From IMG/VR virus record IMGVR_UViG_3300025647_006322, positions 1-38,430 of that record: a stretch of DNA of 38,430 bases. One strand, given 5' to 3'. A program made the translations under genes and the position numbers. Source of the stretch: a virus. Positions 1 through 5,312 of this stretch are shown here, in pieces. The notes beneath the pieces are model-generated. The model had not been told where the DNA came from, ran no database searches, and was given only the letters and a program-made list of their open reading frames with translations. Positions within the stretch are counted from its first letter, which is position 1. The number at the start of each line of letters is the position of its first letter.

Positions 1-353
1 AATTTGTTTTCCGAGAAGAATTCTTGCATTTGTTCTTTGTACAAGTAACTCAAACTCTGCTGTCGTTTCATCCACTCGGCGTAGTTTCTTTCGCCAGAAT
101 TGATAATTTCTCCAATCCATAAATTACCTGGTGTGTCTGATGCAACAAAATTAGATACTAAAAAATCTACGATTTCTTTATCAGAATACTTACGAGAAGT
201 CTTCTCAAACCAGTACTTATCCTTTCTTTTATTAAAGGATGTCATACTAGCACGGGTTTTTGCTCCGTACTTAAAGAAATCGTATTTTGGATTTGTAAAG
301 TGATTTTTGAGTGACAAATAATGTTGATATGTTTCAAATGGTGTCACGATCAT
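1..353 (-). CDS. 59: T4 gp59-like DNA helicase loader (3' end cut by window)
   Basis: In T4, gp59 loads the gp41 replicative helicase onto gp32-coated single-stranded DNA at forks. The visible 117 residues begin MIVTPFETYQHYLSLKNHF and contain KYDFFKYGAK, NKRKDKYWFEKTSRKYSDKE and LVSNFVASDTPGNLWIGEI. These align by eye with the N-terminal half of T4 gp59 (KYDVIKYN, KRRDKYFFQKLSEKY, FISNLVANQDAWIGDI). T4 gp59 is about 217 residues, so roughly the C-terminal half lies beyond position 1. The ATG at 351-353 overlaps the gp33 stop codon as ATGA, so the two are translationally coupled; these genes are also neighbours in T4. No other family fits. Confidence 0.88.
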   Translation of the reverse strand, partial: MIVTPFETYQHYLSLKNHFTNPKYDFFKYGAKTRASMTSFNKRKDKYWFEKTSRKYSDKEIVDFLVSNFVASDTPGNLWIGEIINSGERNYAEWMKRQQSLSYLYKEQMQEFFSENK

Positions 354-610
354 ATAGGAAGTTTTGCTCTCGAAGTTTTTTTCATAAAGTTAAGTTGAGT
401 CGCATCCCACTTCAGTTTTTCTTTCAGTGGTTTTGAAACTAACTTTGCAACCGATTCTACTTCAACTTCATTGATTTCGCAATAGTGGCAAATAGCATCA
501 ATATAATTGAATTTTTCTTCTGCAACAATTTTTTCAATCTCTAGGGCAAACCTAGATGGTGTTAGAAACTTCTTTTCTATTACCTGTTCCAGTTCCTTGT
601 TCTTTTCCAT
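350..610 (-). CDS. 33: T4 gp33-like late transcription co-activator
   Basis: gp33 links the late sigma factor gp55/RNA polymerase to the gp45 sliding clamp and is needed for T4 late transcription. The reading frame is open from 691, but that start would overlap the exonuclease gene by 140 bases. I prefer the ATG at 608-610 (MEKNKELEQVIEKKFLTPSR), giving 86 residues, close to the short gp33 proteins of cyanophages. The core FALEIEKIVAEEKFNYIDAI followed by HYCEINEVEVESVAKLVSK resembles T4 gp33 (IEKMVEEFGMSYLEATTAFLEENSIPE). A GGAG lies about 14 bases before this ATG. It still overlaps the exonuclease 3' end by 59 bases in another frame. Its stop overlaps the gp59 start. Confidence 0.8.
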   Translation of the reverse strand: MEKNKELEQVIEKKFLTPSRFALEIEKIVAEEKFNYIDAICHYCEINEVEVESVAKLVSKPLKEKLKWDATQLNFMKKTSRAKLPI

Positions 611-1277
611 AAAGTTCAAGTTTATCTCCAACAAATTTTCTAATATATTTGTCGAGCAATTTGATGTACTTTGCTTTATTTCTTTGTTCATAAACTACAC
701 ATTCTCCATTTTCGCAAGACATAATAATTACAAGTTTTTTGACCATGATTCCAGTCATTTCGTAAAGCATACATCCGTATGCCATACATTGAACAAAATA
801 GTGCTCGATCCAATCTTCTGGTTTTGGTTTTGCAGATGTCTTAAAGTCGATTATCGCTAGCTCACCGTTATATTCGGCAATACAATCAACAGTTCCAGCA
901 ATACCAAGTTCCTTACTATATAGGGAACTTTCTAAAGCATGAATATTATTTATATTATTAAGTGTTGGTTTCGCAATTTTGAATAAAAAATCTGAAATTG
1001 GTTGAACTTTAGGTAGGTCTTCATTTTTAAGGTGATGCTCAACGAGAGTGTGCATATCAGTACCACGGCTAGTTGCCTTTTTAGTGATCTGATTAGCTTT
1101 TTCTTCACCTACTTTTTTTCTCCAATTAATAAAAATTTCCTTATTAAAATGACTGGTCACCGAAGTAATGGAAACCAGTCTAATAAGATCTTCTTGATTT
1201 GGAACTTTATAATAACGAACTCCATCAATAGTTTCTCTGTCGAGAGATGGAAGATTCAAATCAATATGATTAAACAT
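552..1277 (-). CDS. PD-(D/E)XK superfamily exonuclease (RecB/Cas4/MGME1-like)
   Basis: This 241-residue protein shows the full nuclease core in order: a helix with Glu (HALESSLYSKELGIAG), then GTVDCIAEY, then LAIIDFKTSAKPK, in which Asp and Lys of DFKT are the metal-binding and catalytic residues, then the QxxxY-type motif YFVQCMAYG. The pattern is that of RecB-like single-strand DNA exonucleases, and similar proteins are common beside phoH in marine T4-like phages. A role in replication or recombination end-processing, or in recycling host DNA, is inferred. It starts in a one-base TAATG overlap with the PhoH stop, so it is co-translated with phoH. The last 20 codons double as the start of gp33. 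Confidence 0.82.
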   Translation of the reverse strand: MFNHIDLNLPSLDRETIDGVRYYKVPNQEDLIRLVSITSVTSHFNKEIFINWRKKVGEEKANQITKKATSRGTDMHTLVEHHLKNEDLPKVQPISDFLFKIAKPTLNNINNIHALESSLYSKELGIAGTVDCIAEYNGELAIIDFKTSAKPKPEDWIEHYFVQCMAYGCMLYEMTGIMVKKLVIIMSCENGECVVYEQRNKAKYIKLLDKYIRKFVGDKLELYGKEQGTGTGNRKEVSNTI

Positions 1278-2035
1278 TAAAAACCTGCATCAATTTTTGC
1301 TGTAAGGTATTCTTTAACAAGACCGGATCGAACAATATCTTCGATTCCAAATTCAATTATATCAAATGATGGCATTTTACGCAATACATTCATGAAATCA
1401 ATGATACCATTTCTCTCATTTGATTTAGTTAAATCGGATTGTCTTGCATCTCCACAGAAACAAATTTTGGTATTTTCCCCAACACGAGTAATAATAGAAT
1501 CCAACTCATGAAAATTCATGTTTTGAAATTCATCGACAATCAGAATAGCATTATCAAGAGTAGTTCCACGAAGGAATGATGTGCTCCAAAACTTAATTGT
1601 TTCTTGAGATTTAAGATTTCCATAAAGCATCTCAAAATCTGCATCTGAAGGCATTTGGAACATATACTTGACCATATTCTTGTATGGAATCTGGTAAATA
1701 TCTGCCTTATCATCATGATCCCCAGGAAGAAATCCAATTTCTCTGGTAGCAACCAGTGATCTTACAAGGTATACTTTTTCATATGGTGTGTGCTCTGAAA
1801 GCACATCCATCAGGGCATTATAAAGTGTAATGAATGTTTTACCAGTGCCTGCACAACCATATGCAACTAGATGTTTTCCTTCTTTATAAGAATCAAATAA
1901 TCTTTTTTGATTTTCCGTAAGTGGATCAATATCAACCAAGTATTCTTGACTCAGAGGTTTTCTCCTCTTCATCTGCTTTGCCGTGAGACCAACCCCAATT
2001 GGTTGCTCTACAGATGATCTTTTTCTTCTTGCCAT
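1277..2035 (-). CDS. phoH: PhoH-like P-loop ATPase
   Basis: The protein has 252 residues. Walker A is GCAGTGKTF near residue 60, Walker B is ILIVDEFQN near residue 165, and a sensor-like FCGDARQSDL follows near residue 195. This is the RNA-helicase-like fold of the PhoH family. The first 30 residues are basic (MARRKRSSVEQ), as in other phage PhoH proteins. PhoH is widespread in marine phages; despite its link to phosphate regulation in E. coli its molecular role is unsettled, and RNA handling is one suggestion. It lies between a nuclease gene (TAATG overlap) and a small FmdB-like gene ending two bases upstream, within the gp59/gp33/thyX cluster, which suggests nucleic-acid work. Confidence 0.93.
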   Translation of the reverse strand: MARRKRSSVEQPIGVGLTAKQMKRRKPLSQEYLVDIDPLTENQKRLFDSYKEGKHLVAYGCAGTGKTFITLYNALMDVLSEHTPYEKVYLVRSLVATREIGFLPGDHDDKADIYQIPYKNMVKYMFQMPSDADFEMLYGNLKSQETIKFWSTSFLRGTTLDNAILIVDEFQNMNFHELDSIITRVGENTKICFCGDARQSDLTKSNERNGIIDFMNVLRKMPSFDIIEFGIEDIVRSGLVKEYLTAKIDAGF

Positions 2036-2036
2036 G

Positions 2037-2279
2037 TTAAATCTTTTTTACTGTTGAACCGGGCATTTTGGATGCTCTTCCAAGAACATCATTCCATCCA
2101 GGGTGTTTTGAAACCAGTTTATTCTGCCAATCTCCAACTTCTCCTGGAGTAGCACAACCTTCAGACCAATCTCGATGCCATTCTGGATTTTCTTTATACC
2201 ATTGCGAAATGTCATGAACACTCATTTCGATAACTTTTTTCTCACCAGTTTCTTTATGAATAATAGGATAAATTGCCAT
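2037..2279 (-). CDS. FmdB-like small conserved phage protein
   Basis: This is an 80-residue protein beginning MAIYPIIHKETGEKKVIEM. It matches the opening of short phage proteins usually labelled FmdB-like (MPTYxFxxKxTGExxE...), followed by a helix (SVHDISQWYKENPEWHRDW) and a basic, Gly-rich end. The CxxC zinc pair of bacterial FmdB proteins is absent, since only one Cys is present, so metal binding is doubtful. It sits two bases upstream of phoH in the same transcript. The function is unknown; the name is a resemblance, not an assignment. Confidence 0.6.
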   Translation of the reverse strand: MAIYPIIHKETGEKKVIEMSVHDISQWYKENPEWHRDWSEGCATPGEVGDWQNKLVSKHPGWNDVLGRASKMPGSTVKKI

Positions 2280-2305
2280 AAGTCAGAATATCAAGATATT
2301 TCTAT

Positions 2306-2941
2306 TTAGATCCACTCTAGAGCCTCAGAGACTGTAGGGAACTGTTCGGTAAACACTTGCTTACAATCCAGTGCAAGTTTCATATGCTCCTTCTGAGTGC
2401 CATTACCTGTTCTCAGAGTGATGTAATGAATCCATGAGCGACATGATCCTGTCATGTAGATTTTGGTGGGAGTTGCTAGAGGAAGCACCATACGAGCACA
2501 TTCCTTTGCCACGCCAAGATCAAGCATTTGACCATAGAGTGCCATGGCAGAATCAAATAATGTCTTTGTCTGACGCTCCAGTTTATCCACAGTTACTGGA
2601 TCGAGATCATCAATCGAATTTTGACGATTTTTTACATCTTGACGACGATATTCTGGAATAGGAATCTCTTCACCAAGAAGAGTTGAATCCGCATAGCGTT
2701 GTGAAAATTCTTGATATGTGAAGGATCTATGGCGAAGCACTTGGGCTGCGATTGCACGGGAACACTTGAGTTCCAGTGTCATGTAACTCTGCTCAAATAC
2801 AGACCAGTGATTGTGCTTGATACAATACTTCAACAATCCAGAAAAATTCTCATTATCTTGATTGTTTGGATTCGACACACGGGCAATATATGCCATGGTC
2901 TTTTCGGCATCGGGAGTGATACTTACCAGTTTTGCATTCAT
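2306..2941 (-). CDS. thyX: Flavin-dependent thymidylate synthase ThyX
   Basis: ThyX makes dTMP from dUMP using FAD, NADPH and methylene-tetrahydrofolate. The signature RHRSFTYQEFSQRY is present near residue 70, followed by ADSTLLGEE, and the nucleotide-binding end is recognisable in ARMVLPLATPTKIYMTGSCRSW and HITLRTGNGTQKEH-like segments (here YITLRTGNGTQKEHMKLAL). At 211 residues it is at the short end of the family but looks complete. The ATG at 2939-2941 overlaps the preceding 54-codon gene as ATGA. It is a standard auxiliary gene of cyanophages, supplying dTMP for replication independently of the host enzyme. Confidence 0.95.
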   Translation of the reverse strand: MNAKLVSITPDAEKTMAYIARVSNPNNQDNENFSGLLKYCIKHNHWSVFEQSYMTLELKCSRAIAAQVLRHRSFTYQEFSQRYADSTLLGEEIPIPEYRRQDVKNRQNSIDDLDPVTVDKLERQTKTLFDSAMALYGQMLDLGVAKECARMVLPLATPTKIYMTGSCRSWIHYITLRTGNGTQKEHMKLALDCKQVFTEQFPTVSEALEWI

Positions 2942-3102
2942 TTCTTAAATCCTTTTGATGTTTCTAGTTTAATTCTATCAAGTTCTTCTTCTACCGAACG
3001 AATATTTCTTTTCATCTCTATAATTTGTTCTTCGGTATAAAGATGCTCCTGTTTTAGCATTCTTTTCAGGAGTTTTAAAAGTTTAGTTGCTCTATCAGTC
3101 AT
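2938..3102 (-). CDS. Small helical hypothetical protein (54 aa)
   Basis: The reading frame starts MTDRATKLLKLLKRMLKQEH and ends LETSKGFKK. It is highly charged with a hydrophobic periodicity (LLKLLKRML, then IIEMKRNIRSVEEELDRIKL), so a coiled-coil or helical hairpin is likely. It is too short for routine ORF calling, but its start overlaps the stop of the upstream 52-codon gene and its stop overlaps the thyX start (ATGA), which strongly supports it as real and translationally coupled. I do not recognise its function. Confidence 0.7.
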   Translation of the reverse strand: MTDRATKLLKLLKRMLKQEHLYTEEQIIEMKRNIRSVEEELDRIKLETSKGFKK

Positions 3103-3253
3103 CGTCGTCCTCAAAAACTTCGTCGTAACTTACATAAGGATCGACTTGACTTTCATATTTATATGCGTCAACATCGGACAAAATTTCTGCTTTTAGTGAG
3201 TCTACCAATAGTTCTAGGTTTCGAACAATCAATTTAAGTCTTTCTCTGTCCAT
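3095..3253 (-). CDS. Small acidic hypothetical protein (52 aa)
   Basis: The reading frame starts MDRERLKLIVRNLELLVDSL and ends in an acidic tail (EVFEDDDD). The N-terminal half is an amphipathic helix. It is the first gene after the promoter at 3275-3303 and overlaps the next gene by eight bases. The leader is only about 15 bases long, with no clear Shine-Dalgarno sequence (AGAACCTTTTT before ATG), so initiation may be weak or nearly leaderless. A TATAAATA motif occurs within it at 3156-3163 and could drive late expression of the 54-codon gene and thyX. The function is unknown. Confidence 0.65.
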   Translation of the reverse strand: MDRERLKLIVRNLELLVDSLKAEILSDVDAYKYESQVDPYVSYDEVFEDDDD

Positions 3254-3274
3254 AAAAAGGTTCTTACTACTCAC

Positions 3275-3303
3275 ATTTTAGACAAAAAAAAGGGGGAAGT
3301 CAA
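3275..3303 (-). promoter_or_regulatory. Sigma-70-like promoter nested in a terminator
   Basis: On the minus strand TTGACT (3298-3303) and TAAAAT (3275-3280) are separated by exactly 17 bases, as in the second promoter at 3866-3894, and both share GTC directly before the -10. The predicted start near 3268 leads straight into the 52-codon gene and then the 54-codon gene and thyX. The -35 box is the loop of the terminator at 3284-3309. Confidence 0.6.
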
Positions 3304-3309
3304 CCCCCC
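3284..3309 (-). terminator. Intrinsic terminator of the micro-gene unit
   Basis: On the minus strand a run of six G, a short loop (TTGACTT) and five C are followed directly by eight T. This is a textbook rho-independent terminator placed ten bases after the stop of the 32-codon gene. It closes the unit that starts at the promoter 3866-3894. Confidence 0.88.
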
Positions 3310-3318
3310 ACTCTAAGA

Positions 3319-3417
3319 TCATTTTTGAATTTTACTAAGAAGTAAAACTTCTCCGTAAATTAGACTAATGAATGCTATCATACCCAAAGAACTAAGTCCC
3401 AAGAGTTGAAAGATCAT
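3319..3417 (-). CDS. Membrane micro-protein (32 aa)
   Basis: The reading frame starts MIFQLLGLSSLGMIAFISLI and ends YGEVLLLSKIQK. It is almost entirely one hydrophobic segment with a short polar C-terminus, so a single-span inner- or thylakoid-membrane peptide is likely. A very strong Shine-Dalgarno sequence (AGGAGGAGAAG) lies directly before the ATG, and the start overlaps the preceding gene's stop as ATGA. It is the last gene before the terminator. The function is unknown; cyanophages carry many such peptides. Confidence 0.72.
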   Translation of the reverse strand: MIFQLLGLSSLGMIAFISLIYGEVLLLSKIQK

Positions 3418-3563
3418 TCTTCTCCTCCTACAATTATTACCTGTTTATCATGCTTAATACCACGATAAATTTCACTAAACCAACGCTTTTGTTGGTTTGC
3501 GTGTTGCTTTTCACGACGCTCTACGGTGTCGTATGTTACACCACGATAAACTACCTTTGCCAT
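3414..3563 (-). CDS. DUF4278-like small protein (49 aa)
   Basis: The reading frame begins MAKVVYRGVTYDTVERREK and ends VIIVGGEE. The opening beta-hairpin xVxYRGVxYD resembles DUF4278-type proteins common in cyanobacteria and their phages. The middle is basic and aromatic (HANQQKRWFSEIYRGIKH). A Shine-Dalgarno sequence (AGGAG) sits eight bases before the ATG. Its last codons form the Shine-Dalgarno of the 32-codon gene, and the two overlap by four bases. It is the second gene of the riboswitch-led unit. The function is unknown. Confidence 0.7.
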   Translation of the reverse strand: MAKVVYRGVTYDTVERREKQHANQQKRWFSEIYRGIKHDKQVIIVGGEE

Positions 3564-3630
3564 GATTTTACTCCTAAAGAAATGGAAAGTTAACCTTCTC
3601 TGCTTACGCAGGATCCGTATTCCCGTTCCT

Positions 3631-3801
3631 TCAGTCGTTTGCGTCCCAGTTACAAAAATCTCTTACTGTTACAGCGTCCTTAATCGTTTCTACAAGCTCA
3701 ACCTTTACGGCATCAGGTAGATCCGAATGATCTCTGATAGAGGAAATTAATTCTCTTGCCTCAGAGCAATTTAAGGTTGTATAAAGTAATAATTCAAACA
3801 T
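3631..3801 (-). CDS. Riboswitch-controlled small peptide gene (56 aa)
   Basis: The reading frame begins MFELLLYTTLNCSEARELIS, continues with SIRDHSDLPDAVKVELVETI and ends FCNWDAND. It looks like a small soluble helical protein with a hydrophobic N-terminal strand. It is the first gene after the glutamine-riboswitch-like leader, which is the position that gave the Downstream-peptide RNA class its name in cyanobacteria and cyanophages. The only Shine-Dalgarno candidate, GGAG at 3815-3818, lies inside the RNA element 13 bases before the ATG, so translation is probably governed by the RNA fold. The molecular function is unknown. Confidence 0.8.
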   Translation of the reverse strand: MFELLLYTTLNCSEARELISSIRDHSDLPDAVKVELVETIKDAVTVRDFCNWDAND

Positions 3802-3802
3802 G

Positions 3803-3858
3803 GGATGAACGATGCTCCGTTCCGCGACTTACTTGCGTCGGGTTTCCCCGATGAACGA
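3803..3858 (-). ncRNA. Glutamine-riboswitch-like leader (glnA / Downstream-peptide class)
   Basis: Read on the minus strand: CGTTCATC (3850-3857), a GGG-GAAA-CCC hairpin, GACGCAAGTAAG, then TCGCGGAACGGAG and a second CGTTCATC (3804-3811) next to the ATG. The order CGUUCAUC / hairpin / GACGgAAGUAgG / GGAACG is the conserved layout of glnA and Downstream-peptide RNAs, an established L-glutamine-binding class found in cyanobacteria and cyanophages. P1 would be CGUUC paired with GAACG (3818-3822). The predicted transcription start, about seven bases after the -10 box, coincides with the first base of the element. I matched it from memory, not with a covariance model. Confidence 0.8.
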
Positions 3859-3860
3859 CA

Positions 3861-3875
3861 GGTCTATTATAGACC
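3861..3875. repeat. Palindrome over the -10 box
   Basis: GGTCTAT-A-ATAGACC is a perfect 7-base inverted repeat with a one-base centre, containing the -10 hexamer TATAAT of the riboswitch promoter. Its position suggests an operator, or simply a chance extension of the self-complementary TATA core. Confidence 0.55.
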
Positions 3876-3894
3876 CGATATTCTATATAGTCAA
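3866..3894 (-). promoter_or_regulatory. Near-consensus sigma-70-like promoter of the riboswitch unit
   Basis: TTGACT (3889-3894) and a perfect TATAAT (3866-3871) are separated by 17 bases. The arrangement is that of host sigma-70/SigA promoters, so early expression by unmodified host polymerase is inferred. The predicted start near 3859 begins the glutamine-riboswitch-like leader. Confidence 0.85.
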
Positions 3895-3912
3895 GTGGTT
3901 GTATTAACCACT

Positions 3913-3943
3913 ACAAAAAGTTCGGTTTGATACAACTTTTTGT
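3913..3943. repeat. Inverted repeat upstream of the promoter
   Basis: ACAAAAAGTT and AACTTTTTGT form a perfect 10-base inverted repeat with an 11-base loop, between the stop of the 114-codon gene (4010) and the -35 box at 3889. The T-run lies within the stem, so it could be a weak bidirectional terminator or a protein-binding site. The rest of 3944-4009 is AT-rich and shows nothing else. Confidence 0.5.
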
Positions 3944-4009
3944 ATTACAATTTTAAAAAACCTTAGAGAGAAAATTTTTACCGGGATTTTTTTCCGCCGA
4001 TTTTGGGAA

Positions 4010-4354
4010 TCACTTTCGCTTTTTGGTTTCGGGTGCCTTATTGCCCCAGAGTTTTGGATTGACTGTGCCATATCCATACTCGATATTTTTTACTGATAAT
4101 GCACCATAAGTATCATAGTACATATCAAACAAACTAACCTGACTCTTACAACGAGTCAAATCCATATAAGTTTCTCCATCAACAACATATGTAATCAAAT
4201 ACGCATCATTTGGGAGGGTCTTATCGTTTGCTAACTGGCGTGTTGTTTTTTCTTGCAAAACCTCACATCCATACTTTGGACCTAATGGTTTAATGCTAGG
4301 TTGTTCCATAGTTTTTTCTTTTTTCTTTGGCGGATCTGCCAGATTGTTTGCCAT
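4010..4354 (-). CDS. Conserved hypothetical protein (114 aa)
   Basis: I chose the ATG at 4352-4354 (MANNLADPPKKKEKTMEQP), which overlaps the stop of the upstream gene as TGATG. A further in-frame ATG 18 bases upstream would lie inside that gene. The N-terminus is Pro/Lys-rich and probably disordered. The core (KYGCEVLQEKTTRQLANDK, then AYLITYVVDGETYMDLTRCK) looks like a small beta-rich domain, and the C-terminus is basic (APETKKRK). No catalytic motif is visible and I do not recognise the family. It is co-transcribed with the DUF6433-like gene, so a shared process is possible. Confidence 0.7.
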   Translation of the reverse strand: MANNLADPPKKKEKTMEQPSIKPLGPKYGCEVLQEKTTRQLANDKTLPNDAYLITYVVDGETYMDLTRCKSQVSLFDMYYDTYGALSVKNIEYGYGTVNPKLWGNKAPETKKRK

Positions 4355-4935
4355 CACGAACGACCTCCCCAATGAATATCTGGATATGCTTCAGCTACAA
4401 CTTCTTTAGTTATACTATACTTATCAGAAAGTTTTTTGTCTTTAATGAGACATACAATTTCTGCTTCAAGAGGATGGAGACCTTCAAGAATATTGATGAA
4501 CATTGTTTCACGACGAATATTATTCATCGCATCATTTCCACCTTTAATAAAATGATAGAAATTCTTATATTCTCTACGAATTGTAGTACGACCTTGCTTA
4601 TCACTAGATCCTAATGAAAAAGATCCAGTCTCATACATTTTACGAACTTCTTCAGTAATCTTAGTGCTCAGTGTTCCACTATAGACATTTTGATCATCAT
4701 ATCCAGAATAAGGAACTTCACCTTCTGGAAGCATTGAAATAACACTTTCATCAAAATTCCAAATAAAAATTGATTTTAAAGAAGGATGCTCATATTTTTT
4801 TAAAATTTCTACTTTTTTAGCTTTTGATCTTTGCTTTGATGCAAGACTTAGAACTTCAAATGCTAAAGGATTATTTGGAAGATCAGGAATCTTCGTCGTC
4901 GTCTTCTTCGATACTGTTGTCATGATAGTTTTCAA
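4354..4935 (-). CDS. DUF6433-like conserved phage protein
   Basis: The open frame is 193 residues. The core FEVLSLASKQRSKAKKVEIL, then KYEHPSLKSIFIWNFDES, MLPEGEVPYSGYDD and a C-terminal INILEGLHPLEAEIVCLIKD resembles DUF6433, a family of unknown function conserved in T4-like phages. The start is uncertain: ATG at 4935 or at 4923 (MTTVSKKTTTKIP). Either overlaps the upstream membrane-protein gene by 41 to 53 bases, and neither has a clear Shine-Dalgarno sequence, so translational coupling is likely. Basic helices suggest nucleic-acid or protein contacts, but this is inference. Confidence 0.72.
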   Translation of the reverse strand: MKTIMTTVSKKTTTKIPDLPNNPLAFEVLSLASKQRSKAKKVEILKKYEHPSLKSIFIWNFDESVISMLPEGEVPYSGYDDQNVYSGTLSTKITEEVRKMYETGSFSLGSSDKQGRTTIRREYKNFYHFIKGGNDAMNNIRRETMFINILEGLHPLEAEIVCLIKDKKLSDKYSITKEVVAEAYPDIHWGGRS

Positions 4936-5116
4936 AATTAAATGCGATTACTTCATCAGGTATTAAATTCCCTTGGTTGTCAAACATTTCGGGATGAGGT
5001 CTTGGCACTTCCCGATAGTTCATCATATATTCTCTTGCTACCCAACCTGTTACAAGTCCCACAACAAGAAATAAAATGGTGAATAATACACCAAAAACTA
5101 AACTAAGTGCTAACAT
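4883..5116 (-). CDS. Small single-span membrane protein (77 aa)
   Basis: Residues 1-28 (MLALSLVFGVLFTILFLVVG followed by LVTGWVARE) form one strong transmembrane helix. The remainder is hydrophilic and ends in a very acidic tail (SIEEDDDEDS). The ATG has a strong Shine-Dalgarno sequence, GGAGGAAGAAG, directly after the structured leader at 5127-5188. Membrane-anchored micro-proteins of this shape are common in cyanophages and their roles are mostly unknown. The acidic tail is coded by the same bases that start the downstream DUF6433-like gene in another frame. Confidence 0.78.
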   Translation of the reverse strand: MLALSLVFGVLFTILFLVVGLVTGWVAREYMMNYREVPRPHPEMFDNQGNLIPDEVIAFNFENYHDNSIEEDDDEDS

Positions 5117-5126
5117 CTTCTTCCTC

Positions 5127-5188
5127 CGGGATACTATCTAATTTTTCCTAAATTTAAAGGAAAATTCGAAATAGATAGTTACTTCCCG
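5127..5188 (-). promoter_or_regulatory. Nested stem-loop leader next to a Shine-Dalgarno sequence
   Basis: Three nested complementary arms are visible: CGGGA with TCCCG (5184-5188 / 5127-5131), CTATCTA with TAGATAG (5172-5178 / 5134-5140), and TTTTCC with GGAAAA (5159-5164 / 5143-5148). On the minus strand the last arm abuts the GGAGG Shine-Dalgarno of the membrane-protein gene. No T-run follows, so it does not look like a terminator. The rest of the gap up to 5312 shows only the late-promoter-like motif and no convincing gene. Confidence 0.6.
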
Positions 5189-5298
5189 ATTTAGAAAGCA
5201 AACCATCTTTTCGAAAATAACGTGAAATGGTTGAGTGTGCTTTCTTTTACCTCCATTAAGAATGAATTCAACACCACGATTCTTGTGGTTCTTATTTT

Positions 5299-5306
5299 TA
5301 TTTATG
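5299..5306 (-). promoter_or_regulatory. Late-promoter-like motif CATAAATA
   Basis: CATAAATA on the minus strand is one base from the T4 late -10 element TATAAATA. It lies seven bases beyond the glutaredoxin stop and would start a transcript carrying the structured leader and the three genes down to 4010. Confidence 0.45.
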
Positions 5307-5312
5307 TTTGTT

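Noticed and set aside
3156-3163. TATAAATA inside the 52-codon gene as a confirmed late promoter
   Set aside because: The octamer is perfect but lies in coding sequence within an AT-rich genome, and nearby genes are of the early or middle type. It is mentioned only in the gene entry.
3600-3630. GAAGGAACG after the 56-codon gene as a second glutamine-riboswitch fragment
   Set aside because: It resembles the conserved 3' part of the class, but no CGTTCATC, GNRA-type hairpin or GACGgAAGTAgG element precedes it.
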